64,000 bases of DNA from Gordionus sp. m RMFG-2023 (taxonomy: Eukaryota; Nematomorpha; Gordioida; Chordodea; Parachordodidae). Below are positions 27,201 through 39,329 of the stretch, in pieces. The stretch is taken from NCBI RefSeq assembly GCF_954871325.1, contig NC_088779.1:7814846-7878845 (forward strand), in the 5' to 3' direction. How positions within the stretch are numbered: position 1 is the stretch's first letter; every line of letters begins with the position of its first letter. The position numbers and the translations under genes were made by a program. The notes under the pieces are model-generated. The model did not search any database, was not told the origin of the DNA, and was given only the letters and a program-made list of their open reading frames with translations.

Positions 27201-30200
27201 AAAATACCCATTTATCTTAATAAAGAAAATATAAGAACAAATAAGAGGGCGAGAGAGAAAATAAAATTAAATATGAAATAAAAATTTGGGGATAACAAAG
27301 TTTAATCTATATCATAATATTTTTAAAAAAGGTTAATAATAAGTTTTCGAACAAATTTTATATCTAGTCTCAACTTAAATACAAGTGTTTACTTTCCTAT
27401 CATATGTTGATATTAATTTCAAATTTAATTTAAAAAATTTACTAGTAGATATAAGCGAGATTTGCAAATTTCCATTTTAGCGATTTAAAACGGGAACCAA
27501 TGTAAAAGAGTTAATAATTTATAATTATATATTTTTAAAAATTGTTAATAGTTATTGCAAGTTGCTGAATATTTCTTTTATTAAAAATTTCCAATTAATT
27601 TATAAGAAATGAGAGGGCGAGGAAGAAAACAAAATATAACTTAAAATAAATTTATGGAAATATTGTTCCAAAATTTATATACATTGTAATTTCACTTAGA
27701 GAAGGTATAAACATGGCGATTTACATTATTCATTAATTTTACTGTAAAATGAAAGTTTTTATATGATTTATTTTTTAAAGGTTAATAAAATTTTCGGATA
27801 ATAATTATATATTTTTAATAGAAGTTCCTCCAAATAGAAATATTTCTTTGATGAAAAATAATTATTATACCTTTAAAAAATATATAAGTAAATAAGAAGA
27901 TAAGAGGGAAAACAAAATTAAATTTCAAAATAAATTTATGGGGAGATAAAAGTATAATTAAAACGTCATATTGAATACATAGAAATTTAAATAGGAGAAG
28001 GTATATATATATATATATATATGGGAATTTATATTATTCATTAATTTTAACGTCATATTAAAGTTTTATAATTTTGATTACAGAATTTAAATGAAGAAAG
28101 GATAATATAATAAATTTCCAGATAAATTATATATTTTTAAACAATTATTAATATTAGGTACAAGTTGATATAAAAAATTTACCGATAATTTTAATTAATA
28201 AAATATAAGACCAAATGAGAGGGTGAGATAGTAAACAAAATATAACTTTAAACAAAATTTATGGAAAGAGAAAAGGAAAGTTCCAACAGCTTTTATACAT
28301 CAAAATTTTAATAGAGAAGCTATAAACATCTCGATTTACATTATTCATTAATTTTTCAGTAATAATAAAGTTTTTAAATAATTTTTAGATAATATTTATG
28401 TATTTTTAATCAAATTGGCAAAAAGTGATAGAAGAAGTTGCTCCAGGTAAATATTTAATTTATGAAAAATGACCCATATACCTTTAATAAACTCTACAAA
28501 TAAATAAGAGAATGGGAAATAAAACAAAAATTGAAAGAGATTGAAGATTTAATCTAGAACGGTTATTAGGATGGTCGCACAGGATAAAAATTAGACAGAA
28601 AAATGACACTATATTAAATTCAATCGAAGAAAAATGATAGTCTTTATTGATTATATTATTAGAATATTGACGTTGATGTGGTCTTTTTATTTTATAATAT
28701 GGTTATACATAAAGGAAAACAAGTGGTATTAGAAAAGGAAAATATATATATATAATCGCCTTGAGATGTATTTATATACATGTTAATTTCATTGAATAAA
28801 AAGATAATATAAACATATTTAAATATATAAATACAACAAATTAAATAAGCGAAATATTTAAGAAGTATTTAAATATACAATGAATTACAACAAATTAAGC
28901 GAACATGTAACAAAAATAAATTTTGAAAATTTATGGAGAGATTAGTTCAAAATCCTACATCTAAATTTTAATTATATTATTCATTAATTTTACGGTAATA
29001 TTAAATTTTTTAGATAATTTTTATTTCAGAATTTTTTAAAAAAAGTTAATAATAAATTTTCGTATTATAATTATATATTTTTAATCAAATTGGCAACAAG
29101 CAATAGAAGAAGTTGCACCAGGTGATAATATTTCTTTTATGAAAATTAACCGTATATCTTTAAAAAAATATATGAGCAAAACAAGAGTATGAGATAGAAT
29201 GTAACTTTCAAATTAATTTATGCAAAGGGAAAGAAATGGTTATTTATAAAAGTTTTATTTAAAATTTCAATTAGATGACAATTTATATTAATCATTAATT
29301 TTACCTTAATATTAAAGTTTTCATATATTTATTTCACAATTTTTTTTAAAAAAAGTTATTTATTTATAATTATATTTACAGTGATAGAAGAAGTTGCTCC
29401 AGGTAGAAATATTTTTTTTTTGAAAAATACCCATATACCATTATAAAAATATATGAATAAATGAGAGGATGAGATAAAAAAATAAAATAAAATTTTGAAA
29501 TAAATTAACATATCGAGAAAAGTATAGTTTAAAATGTGATTATGATTCTTCAAGTTGGAGAAGGTTCAAAGGCGATTTACAGTATTAATTAATTTTACCG
29601 TCATATTAATGTATTTAGATAATCTTTACTCAGAATAAAAAAAAGAAGATAATATAATAAATTTTTGGATAAATTTTATATTTTTAAACAATTGTTAATA
29701 GGTATTATACAAGTTTCATTATGAAGGAGTGCCGCATTATTTCTTAATTAATAAAATATAATAACAAATGAGAGGGCGAGAAAGAACAAAATGTAACTTT
29801 GAAATAGATTTATGGAAAAGGAAATGGGTATTTCTAAATATTTTTATACATCGTAATTTCAATTAGAGAAGATATCGGACGATTTACATTGTTCATACAT
29901 TATACTTTATTATTGGTTTAGATTATTTTTATTTCACAATATTTAAAAAAAAAAAGAGTTACTAATAAATTTTCATTTATAATTTTATATTTTTAATCAA
30001 ATTTGTAACAAGTGGTAGAAGAAGTTGTTTCAGGTAGAAATATTACTTTTATAAAAAATACCCCATTTACCTTTAAGAAAATTTATAAACAAATAAGAGT
30101 ACGAGAAAGAAAACATTATATGGTTTCGAAATAAATTTAAGGAGAGAGATAAAAAATAGTTCCAAACATCATATTTTTAAATGCTTCGAAATTTCAATAA

Positions 30201-32640
30201 AAGTAGTTATAAATATGGTGATTTTCATTATTTAATATTTTTATTATTAATTATTGTAAAGTTTTAATTAAGCATTATTTTAAACTTTATCTCGTCTCAT
30301 AAATATCATTTTAAGCTAAATATAAATTTTTCCATTCATACTCCAATACCCCCTTTTCCCCCATAAATAAAAAGATGAGATATAAAGCAAATTGCAATTA
30401 ATAAATTTATAGAGCGAAAAAACGTTGTTTATATAAAGATTGGATTACACTATAAAAATTATATCTCACATGTAAAAATTGTTGGTAAAGAGTTTGTATA
30501 AATCGAGCATCAACTCGACCTTCAAGCTTAGGGGAAACCTAAACTGCAAATCATTTAGCATTTTACAAATTATTATTCAAAGCGTAAGTCAAACTCCTAA
30601 CTAAAAAATAAAAAGGATCTATAATATTTTTGTGAAATGTGACATTTGTTACAATCTACCTCGGCATTTTTGTAAATTTTATTTCATATAACACGAAAGA
30701 TATTTCTTAATCTTCCTTTTCGTTCAAAATTTTTTTAAATTTAAATTAGACTTAATATTTCCAAGTTTTTAAAACTAATTAGGTGAATCTTATAACAATT
30801 TACCACTAGACGTTTTATTAAGATTATATTTATTATAAAAATCATTATTGGATGTTTTCTAGTTAAATGATTAACATTCAATAACTTTAATTTTATAACT
30901 ATATCTTTAAAAACCATCTCTACAAAATTTTTAATTAAGATAAATATAATTTGCTAAAATCAAAATTATACTAGAAAGTGATTTTTATAATTTGTGGGTA
31001 AAATCAACTTTTTGATAAAATTTATTGCCAGAGAGACAATACTAATAATTTGAGAGTCGAAATTGTTTTCTGTATATTTATTCATTAAATTACAACAGCA
31101 TATGAGAAGTGGATAATAGAATATCATATAATGCATAATAATTTTCATCATCAAAGCGTCAAAAATAATTATAAAAATGAATGACCTATTACAAAAATGT
31201 TATATATATATATTTGTTAATCGAAAACAATAATCAATCGTCAAGTTAGGCATTTATCATATCAGAAATATTTGCCAATTGAGGAATATAGATAATACAT
31301 ATGTATAAGTGCAACCACCAAATTTTTTAAAAAGATTCTATTCTTTAAAATTTATTTACGTTAATAAATTAACTCTGTCAAACATTTTCCTCTGGTCTCT
31401 CCTATTAGCCACTGTAGTAAATTGAAGATGAACATTAAATATTATACCATAAAACACACAAATTTAAATAATAAGCTTTAAGTGGGAAAATATATTAAAT
31501 TAAGAATATTTTAAGTTGAATTCTAATTAATCAAGTTGCTAAATGTGTTAATAGGTAACATGGACATCCACTAAAAATAATGGCCTTATTTTTCTTAATA
31601 GTGAAAAATTTCTACCTTTTAAAATCATATTTTGAGGACTCCATAATTTAATAATAAGTAATTGAGCAACCTTAAATAAAAAATTGTAGGGACACCTTTT
31701 GTTTACTTAAAAATTTATTTGATGTAACAATTCATATAAATTAGCAGAGTTTTTTTTTCCGGCAATTTTTTATAAATTCAACTTTAAATAATCTATTTTT
31801 GAATGTGTTTTTTTAAATTAAAATCGAAGTTTACTTATAATATAATCCATTATGTTATGAATATCTACCCTATAAATTGTAGACAATATCGTAATGGACA
31901 TTTGAATTTAATATAATTTGTATTAATTTATTCATAGATTTTTATCTAAATTATATATGACTCAAAAGTTAAGGATAAAATAGTCTACTATTTATAAGAT
32001 AGGTATTCTAAACATGCTAGAATATATTTATGGTAAAATCAAATTTTAAATTTAAAAAACACTTTCAAAAAATGTAAAGTTGAAAAAAGGCATTGTCGCT
32101 AACATAAATTCATTTTTTCTGATTTTTTTAAAGTTGCTGAGGGTAAGCTAATACTAAATAAAAAAAAATAAAATTATTAGAAATTTTAAATGATTTCAAA
32201 ATGTTATTTTAAAATAAAATTAATTTATTTGATTTTTTTAAAAGTTGCCGAGGGTAAGTATTTATTTTCCAATCGATGTAACTAAAGAAAGCTATATAAA
32301 AAATTCATATTATTACAAATTTTTATTTCAAAATGTTATTTTAAAATAAAATTAACTTTAAAAAAATATAAATCTTTTTTTAAGCTGCCGAGGGTAAGTA
32401 TTTATTTTCCAATAAATGTAACTAAAGCTATATAAAAATAATCAAATTTATAAAATTTTATGATTTCTAAAAAAAATATAATATTAGGTTTACTTCCAGA
32501 AGGTTATTTTTAATTAAAAATTTTTTATGATTATTATGATATTTTCAATCTATAATATTTGATTTTTTGAATATCTTTTACTTTTAGATTTATCCTTCAG
32601 AGATCTACAAAGCACTGACTGGGGGTCATGCAGACTTTAA
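21219..32640 (+). CDS. Micro-exon gene, 3' part (13 exons read), acidic repeat protein
   Basis: I join 13 short coding blocks: 21219-21287, 21556-21570, 25429-25497, 25677-25691, 27159-27179, 28426-28446, 29101-29121, 29382-29402, 30013-30033, 32134-32142, 32245-32253, 32385-32393 and 32588-32640. Each lies between AG and GT, each internal exon is a multiple of three (69, 15, 69, 15, 21x5, 9x3), and every junction is phase 1, so any exon can be skipped without frame loss. The product (about 117 residues here) is acidic, with V/A-[VI]EEVAP repeats, VAE repeats and the tail DLSFRDLQSTDWGSCRL. No known domain is recognised. The architecture resembles flatworm MEGs, which are usually secreted and variably spliced; that function is inferred. 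The 5' signal exon was not found. Donors of exons 1, 2 and 4 (GTTCAA, GTATTC, GTATTT) are weak. Confidence 0.72.
21556..21570 (+). CDS. Micro-exon, 15 nt (copy 1)
   Basis: TTCAAGATGTTCCAA between TTAAG and GTATTC, reading VQDVP in phase 1. Flanking intron sequence is homologous to that around 25677-25691 (shared ATTTAAAATTAAG upstream and TATGGTCGAT-like words downstream), so the 69-nt and 15-nt exons were duplicated together. Confidence 0.6.
22360..22450 (+). repeat. tRNA-like pol III promoter relic (possible SINE)
   Basis: GTTCGATTCC at 22419-22428 is an excellent B box, and TAGTGAGGGG about 55 bp upstream could be an A box. The acceptor and T stems do not pair properly, so this is not a working tRNA gene. 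A weaker, possibly related piece (GATATCGTAAG...GTGCAAATCTAAC) is at about 10220-10260. Confidence 0.3.
22810..24450 (-). pseudogene. Non-LTR retrotransposon (LINE) relic: endonuclease and reverse transcriptase
   Basis: Minus strand, 5' to 3' from high to low coordinates. Near 24410-24350 an AIQESHYID block matches the AxQETH start of an APE endonuclease. Near 24200 comes PIILLNIYA (the INVYAP motif). At 23960-23830 LRRDKAIYLAGKVGE matches the linker before RT. At 23440-23400 SYRPGK matches AGFRPGR, and at 23340-23300 TFIDFEKTFN is RT motif A. At 23170-22950 follow a GLRQ block with FNIIMNKI and a late STVLSVLLY stretch (the VVxxxLLYGxExW region). This order fits the RTE/R4-like group. Many stops and frame shifts mark it as old. 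It lies antisense in an intron of the micro-exon gene, between the two 69-nt exon copies. Confidence 0.65.
25429..25497 (+). CDS. Micro-exon gene exon, 69 nt (copy 2)
   Basis: Acceptor TTTTGAATTAG, donor GAAG/GTAATG. In phase 1 it reads NDEHPYVPDSEDDEMHDAEM followed by AEG. The length equals the exon at 21219 exactly, but the protein has diverged, keeping the acidic character. This is the best-supported single exon of the gene: open, good splice sites, correct phase. Confidence 0.72.
25677..25691 (+). CDS. Micro-exon, 15 nt (copy 2)
   Basis: TTGATGAAGTTCCGG between AAATTAAG and GTATTT, reading VDEVP in phase 1. It follows its 69-nt partner by about 180 bp, compared with about 270 bp for the first pair. 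Confidence 0.62.
26000..27100. other. Intron, AT-rich
   Basis: No further exon recognised. A slightly richer patch at 26690-26760 (AAGGCCGTAGCC) could be a transposon-end scrap. Confidence 0.4.
27159..27179 (+). CDS. 21-nt micro-exon, repeat 1
   Basis: Acceptor TTACCAG, donor CCAG/GTAAGA. Reads AVEEVAP in phase 1. First of five intact members of a tandem array. Confidence 0.75.
28426..28446 (+). CDS. 21-nt micro-exon, repeat 2
   Basis: Acceptor CAAAAAG, donor CCAG/GTAAAT. Reads VIEEVAP in phase 1. Confidence 0.75.
29101..29121 (+). CDS. 21-nt micro-exon, repeat 3
   Basis: Acceptor GCAACAAG, donor CCAG/GTGATA. Reads AIEEVAP in phase 1. The donor is less standard. Confidence 0.7.
29382..29402 (+). 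CDS. 21-nt micro-exon, repeat 4
   Basis: Acceptor ATATTTACAG, donor CCAG/GTAGAA. Reads VIEEVAP, identical at the nucleotide level to repeat 2. Confidence 0.75.
30013..30033 (+). CDS. 21-nt micro-exon, repeat 5
   Basis: Acceptor TGTAACAAG, donor TCAG/GTAGAA. Reads VVEEVVS; the most diverged intact copy. Confidence 0.7.
30301..32100. other. Intron, AT-rich
   Basis: No exon that fits the phase-1, multiple-of-three rule was found between the 21-nt and 9-nt arrays. Confidence 0.4.
32134..32142 (+). CDS. 9-nt micro-exon, repeat 1
   Basis: TTGCTGAGG between TTTTTTTAAAG and GTAAGC. Phase 1 reading VAE, with G completing the next codon. Confidence 0.62.
32245..32253 (+). CDS. 9-nt micro-exon, repeat 2
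   Basis: TTGCCGAGG between TTTTTAAAAG and a perfect GTAAGT donor. Reads VAE. Its flanks are homologous to those of the neighbouring 9-nt exons (cassettes of 111 and 140 bp). Confidence 0.68.
32385..32393 (+). CDS. 9-nt micro-exon, repeat 3
   Basis: CTGCCGAGG between CTTTTTTTAAG and GTAAGT. Reads AAE in phase 1. Confidence 0.66.
32588..32640 (+). CDS. Terminal coding exon with stop
   Basis: Acceptor CTTTTACTTTTAG, then DLSFRDLQSTDWGSCRL and TAA. The phase (two bases completing a codon begun by G) is exactly what the preceding exons require. One cysteine and two tryptophan/arginine-rich turns distinguish the tail from the acidic repeats. A possible poly(A) signal AATAAA lies at about 32883. 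Confidence 0.7.
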
Positions 32641-32830
32641 AGAAATATAACCTTGGGTCGAGTAAAAAATTTAAAGAGCCGGGTAGAATATAAACAAAAA
32701 AATTGGGTCGGACTGGACAATTAAGACATAAATAATCAGGCAGGACCTCCCAACCTATGGTTTTTTATATTTTAATAGGCCAGCTCGGGCATTTAAATGT
32801 TATATATTTTTTTGAATTTCAAGCTTTTTT
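32641..32830. repeat. GGGTCGG-rich dispersed repeat
   Basis: Contains GGGTCGAG, GGGTCGGACTGG, GCCAGCTCGGGC and similar words spaced by A/T runs. It resembles the tracts at 1-240, 4650-4770 and 5290-5395. It begins immediately after the stop codon, so part may lie in the 3' UTR. Confidence 0.35.
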
Positions 32831-35800
32831 ATTAGAGAGACTCACTTCTACTAATTATCTTTTACTAAAACTATTCTTCTATAATAAATATGTATTTCTT
32901 TGTCTTTAAGAGCTGTTTAACCAAAATACTAAATGTTGAAATAATATGTTCACCAAATAATAAATATTTATTATATAATCTCCTTATAAATACACATATC
33001 ATATCATATATCAAATACAATATTTGTTAAACGGCTGTTGCAGAAATAGAGAGTGATAGAGGAGACATATATGCGCCTTTATTGACATTGGGAAATAATT
33101 AGATGTGAGGGCCATAATATTCAGAAATTTATCCACCGGTTAAATTTAACAACTAAGACTTGCCGGATGAATTTTTTTTAAAAACCATAAACGGCTGGCA
33201 AAAGAATTTAACAGGATGGATAACTTTTGAAAAAATATTAAAGGTAAGGGTTAAGGCTTTGCGGATCTCAAATTCTAAAACAATAATTTTGCCATGATAA
33301 ATTTAAATATATTTTTAATATTACATAATTTGATGATTACAACATTTTGTATATCGAATATTTTCTAATATTATGCATTCACTCTGAACACTATTTATGA
33401 CTTCAAGTGCCTTTAACGTTATTTTACTTGCTTTTTATCTTATTCTTTTTTCTGAATTATTCATAATTTTAGAGTTATTTTTGAGTTTTCGGAATTTTGC
33501 ATAATTTTTCCTTCATTTTGTGGTGCTTTTCTGTAATTATATATCATTATTTGTAAGTTTGTGAAGTTTATCAATATTATTTTGCGTAGTTTAAAAGTTT
33601 ACATATTTTTTAAGTATCTTTAGCATGTAAAATCTGTTAAGCTCTAGCAGCCTCATTTCATTAAAGGTTATTGAAAATATCCTTGTTTTTATCATTCTTC
33701 TCGATATATTAATTATCTAGAACTTTTGTGATTATTATATCTAATAAAGAAGACTCCAATATGGTCTTAGCCAAATGTCCTCGAGTTGGTATTTAAAATC
33801 AGGAATACTTATTAATACCCTCTTTTGCTAAGATATTTGGTCCAATTCTTTGTATTTATTTTAATTATTAAACTTTATTAAAAAATGTTGTCATATTTAA
33901 TTTTATGTTTAAAAAAAACATCAACCTATTTCTTTTTTTTGAGCAATTAAAGATCTTTTATATCAAAACTATAAGACTCTTGGCTTCCACATAATTTATG
34001 ATTTAGTTTAGAGTTTAGATATTAAGGATTTAGTAGAAATAATATTATTTTTAAACAAATGTTGATTTAGAAGGGTCAAAATGGATTTTCATATTTTATC
34101 TATAAAATTTATAATATAATAAAACTATTTAAACAATTTTACCTATTCAAAGAGAAAAAGATAAGATGCTAAAATAATAGGTAAATATAATTAAAGCTTA
34201 ATCAATGGTTGTTGCAATATGACGTGTACCTCTATCTAGTTTAGAGACGGCTATTTAGATAAAAGTCACAATGAGAATTAAAAATAATTTTCAATTTGTT
34301 TAAATAATAGTAACTTAAGGCCGCAATTATTTTGCGATGGATAATCCTCGGAAGCCTATGCACTATAATGGATGTTATTGGCAACATCAGTAAATTTAAC
34401 CCATTACCTGTATGAGCTAATTTTTTGAAACAATAAAGGTCATTTTATTGTGGTCGCGGAGCTCCAAATTTTATTTTATTTGTATAATATTGTAATATAA
34501 GAATTTTTATCTGTAAGCCACATAGTTAGTCAACATTTATTTTGCGTTAAAAACTTTTATTTTTTTAAAGTCTAGCTTTAAAAAAAGATAATTATTTAAT
34601 ATGAATCAATTTTATATATATAAAGAATCTTATATTATATCTAAAGAAAATATTCCTAATTTTAAATTTAAATAGAAATATTAAATCAATTGATATAGAT
34701 TAATTTAATAAATAAAATTATGTGATTATATAATATTTGAAAAAATTACACAAGCATATAAATTATAATATAAAATTTTTTTTTTGTCTTCCATATTCTT
34801 ACAAAAAATCTAGGGTCCCTTTGGTCCTCTTTAAATAGAAATATAGGTCAATTCCGATGTAATAAAAGTGGAAAATGGATCAGACCGGATTGTGATCTTC
34901 ACTATTTATATTTTCACTATCAAGAATTTGTATCTTGAGGAAATTAACATATGGCTGAGTTAATAACAAAAATAAAATATTATTTTCAAATTTGTGGAAC
35001 CTAAGCCGGTGATCGTATCTGGTTCTAAATAATTTCTTTATGATATCTCTCAGGCTGTTTAATAATGATTTTGAGGATTTATGTTTATTACTATCAAGTA
35101 ATTTATTCCAAGTTTCGAGATTTTCTTTATCTCCTTCTTTCTGGGTTGGGTTTTCTTTTTCCTTCTTTAATTCTGACCTTATTATTTTACATTTAATATA
35201 ATCCTTATATTTTAAATTTTAGTATTAGAATGTAAGTTATTTGATTATATTGTTCATAAATTTCAAAATATTTTACTTTTTCCTAAATTTATATTTTTCC
35301 TAAATTCTCCGTATTATTTTTTAAAAAGTTCTAGAGTGTAAGTATAATATATTCGTGTTACATTTTTACTATTTATGTTAATTATATATTATATAAATTT
35401 ATACATAACTGTTTTTTAGCCATATTGATGCGTAAGATATTTTAATTGCAAGATCTAATAGTTTACTATCTTATGGTCACGATATTATTTTATACTGTTG
35501 AATGATTGTTTGCTAGTTTAATTTATCTTGGAGATTTGAAACAAATTTATACAATATTTATAAAATAAATTCTTATAATCAAATTCAAATATAACTTTGC
35601 CGAAATAAGATTAAGATACCCATAGGGGCTGGAAGGAGGTGGGGGGGGGGTAATGGGCCTATTTTTCCGTATTTTGATCATAAATTTTATTATTCTATAG
35701 GATTCAACCGGAAGTGGCATAACTATTTTTATGGGGATTAACTAGATTAGAATACTGAACTAAAATGGGCAATATTAAAAAATATTCAATATATCAAAAA

Positions 35801-38399
35801 AATATAAATAATTGGTAAATGACTAAATTAAATTATAATAATCCTAATTTATGATAATTATACATGAAAACTTTTGAAATATTATAATTAATATAACTCA
35901 AAAAATTCAAAATCAATAATGTTTCTTTAAGGTGCTAATAACCCAGCCTTCCTCTTATAGTTTAAGGCCTGAATGGTTTATAAACCTGTTGAAATATAAT
36001 TTATCATCAAAATTATTATTTATTCAGTCGTAGTGTAGTAAAGTAAGCCTTAAAATTTTTGTTAAAAAATAAATAATATAATGATCTAGTTTGTTATATT
36101 ATATATTTCTCATTCGCATCTCTACTTTCACTCTTTCATTTAAAAAGTTAATGATAATAAATAAAGTTACATTTAAAATACTAAACATGTTCTTGACTAT
36201 TAGATAAGATATAGATTCTTTATCCAGTATTCTCATTTATTTTTATTGCTATTATAGTTTTATTTTAAATTAGGAGAAACATTTTATATATTTTTTAAAG
36301 AAAGTTATTTATTCATTACTCTCTTTGACATTTACAATAATATCATAAATTTATTCTGAAATATTTAAAATTTAGACATAAAGAGCTTGAAAATGCAAAA
36401 TATTTTATTATATTATAAATATTTTATTTGGTGATGGATCAAATTATTTTATTTTAATGAATCGTGATTCCACTATAAACATTTATTCAGTATATTTTTC
36501 TAATCTAATTTTGTTTTTATTTTCACTATTCAATTACAACATAATAGATGTAATAAATATATTATTCGCATCAAAATGATAAGAAACTTCCATTGGTCTA
36601 AAAGGTCTATAAATTTTATATATTTATTGAAGAATAACTTTAATAGCATCTGAAAAAATTAGGCTTTAGGTCGACTTATTATACTAAAGCCAAATTAGCG
36701 AAAAAATAATTTAAATAAAACGTAACCAAAAAAACGGGAATAAAATACGAAAAACAAGCCACAAAATACTTTAAAGAAACCAAATAGGGTGTCCTAGCTC
36801 AAAAGCGTTTTAGCCTATTATAAAAAGCAATTAAGTATCAAAATTAAGTTGACCCAGAACATGGTTTTAGATCTCTATTATTTAAAATAATAAATTATTA
36901 ATTGGGCTGATGTTAAAAGCCCCCGGTATCCCTATAATTATTTCATCATATATATAAAAAAAATAAATGTTATTTTATTAATGGCAACACGATAGCTAAG
37001 AGGTAACAAATCTCGACTAGGGCGAATATCAGAATTATAACTCAAGTTTACGTAATGTTGAGAATAGTAGTCTATTAAGTGCTAATAGGTATCCTAACTC
37101 GTGCTTTAGGATTCATTTCCAAATATCTTTTTAATTTAGGTTCAAAAATAAAAATAATTTTTAAAAATTTTTTGAAGATATTTATTGCCCAAAAATTACA
37201 AAAGACTAATAAAACAATTTTTTATATGAGAGATTGTATTTTAGATAAAAAATATTGATTGCAATTTTATAAAAAAAATCATCTTTACAAACACATGTAT
37301 TTTAAAAAAATACTTCAGAAATCAAAATCTTTAAATATTTTCGATTTTTAATAAAATATTGAACGCTAGTTTAATACATGGAAAGACTAAAATGTTTCCA
37401 GTTAGAAAGCAGCCAGATATTATATAATTTAAGCAAAAATTTACCTGATATTCTTAATTTTAAGATTTACCTTATTCACACAAATGGAGTTATCGAATAT
37501 ATTACTTTTCATTCCATTTAACAATCACTTTAAAATTTTGAGCAATAATTTTTCAGCACTCAAAGTTTATACGCTATAAGAATAATCTCCCTATATAGTT
37601 TTTCTTCAGTTTACTTATTGCTTGATTTGATTTTTAGGACATCTGAAATATATAAATTTAATGTTTAAACTCAATTAATTTACTTTCAATAACTTCTTTA
37701 AAATAATACATGTTTAAAATAATCTTAGAAAAAAGCATAAACAATTTTTACCAGAGGTTATAGACAGAACAAAATAAACAATGCATTGTACATAGACTTC
37801 TTTAAGGCATTTTTTTTATATCAATCTCACCAGGAGTTTTAATAATATAATTTATTCACATAGTATATTTTAAATATATGGGTTAAAAGTTAATTACTTT
37901 ATTTTACGATATCCATATTTTTATTATAACATCTTATAGATTTCATACTAATAGGATTTAAAAAAAATGAAATAATAGATATTTATAGTTAGAAAGACAA
38001 CTACACCACATATATAGTAATAGATATTTATAGTTAAAAAGACAACGACACCACATATATAGTTATAACGTTTAAAATTAAAGACTTCAGACCTAATAAA
38101 TAATAATGAAAAAGATAAATCGTAATTAGAACATTAAAACACAAAGCTATTTAAATATGAAATTATAGTTTAAATAATTATTTATATGAAGGAACATAAA
38201 TAATTAAAATATGATGAAATAAACATAAAGATTAAACTAATATCATTATTAAAATAGTAAAATATATGAAGTAGAAAGTTAAAAGAGATAATTTTCGACC
38301 CAGGTTAAATAAATATTCCCATCTGTTATATAATATAAATTTTAATAAATTAAGATATTTATATTAGGTTATTGGATGGTATTTGTAAATTACATATTA
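32831..38399. other. AT-rich intergenic DNA
   Basis: No coding block recognised on either strand. Minor items are a G-tract at about 35638-35651, a weak tRNA-like patch near 36985-37065 (TAGCTAAGAGGT and ACTCAAGTTT boxes) and the tandem duplication at 37974-38063. Confidence 0.45.
37974..38063. repeat. Tandem duplication, 45-bp period, two copies
   Basis: Two near-identical copies with core ACACCACATATATAG. Confidence 0.8.
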
Positions 38400-38409
38400 G
38401 AATAATTTT

Positions 38410-38490
38410 ATATAAAATATTTTGATTTAATTCTTACTTTATTATTCAATTCAAATAACCTCGCTTCGCTTTTTTTATTCAAATAGTAAC
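38410..38490 (-). mobile_element. Scrap of Ty3-type family B pol
   Basis: About 70 bp matching the pol segment just upstream of RT in the tandem units (compare 44645-44695 and 51235-51285), same orientation as those units. A small isolated fossil fragment. Confidence 0.5.
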
Positions 38491-39329
38491 TAGTTTTATA
38501 ACAAAAATTAACATTGTGCCCCAGTAAACTAGGTGGTTCTCTTCCACATTGTATGGGAATAAATTTATTAGAATAAAAAGTCTAAAACAAAATAAATTAA
38601 CTTAATGTAAATAAAAGGTAAATAACAAGATCCAACATTTAAAATAATAATATGGCCTTAATATATCGTCTCATGAGTATCATCTAGCGAAAAGTGAAAA
38701 AAAACCAAAATTTTTATAAAATATTTGAACTAAAATTTTTTTTACAATTTATGATATTCATCTTTAAAATTTTTAATATTCCTTGCAACATATCTGAATA
38801 TCTTACTTTTTTATTCTTGTAACTCAAAATATTGAATATACACTCCCAAATTGCCGGGACCTATTTCTTTGTTTTGAAATGTTAGAGGAAATGCTTAAAT
38901 ATTATAAACTATTAGACACCACTTTCTATTTGATTGGAGATGACATGCGCTTTTGTTAAAATTTAAATAATTAATAACATTTTCCTTCATATCAATTACT
39001 TTTTATAAATAAATGGAGGATATCAAAGTTAGTAAAACTTTCTCATTTCTCTAAATGATAATATCTTTATTCCCAAGGATAGAAAGTGACTAATATATTG
39101 AAAAAGACATATAATTTTTATAAATTAATATAACATTATTCGATGCTGATTAGGTTGTTTTACTTCTTAATAACATATCTGGTGATGTATCTAAACTTAA
39201 AATTTTATGCACTGATTCAGAATATAGAGATTAAGATGGTTTAATTAAAAACTTAGGGTACTTATTAGTATCAAAATAAAATATTCAACCAATCAGGGAA
39301 AAGACAAAATGTTCCATGATTAGTCGCTA

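Larger units (their letters stand above)
27100..30300 (+). repeat. Tandem array of ~270-400-bp exon+intron cassettes
   Basis: About nine cassettes with homologous introns, each carrying ATTATATATTTTTAAT upstream of the exon site and a GAGAGGGCGAGA-like stretch followed by AATTTATGG downstream. Five keep an intact 21-nt exon. In about four others, at roughly 27557, 27820, 28160 and 29710, the exon position survives only as scraps such as GAAGTTCCTCCAAATAG. The gap between 28446 and 29101 is longer because of extra sequence at about 28560-28900. Confidence 0.75.

Noticed and set aside
31546-31565. TTGCTAAATGTGTTAATAG before GTAACA as another micro-exon
   Set aside because: At 19 nt it breaks the multiple-of-three rule and would shift the frame of the exons that follow.
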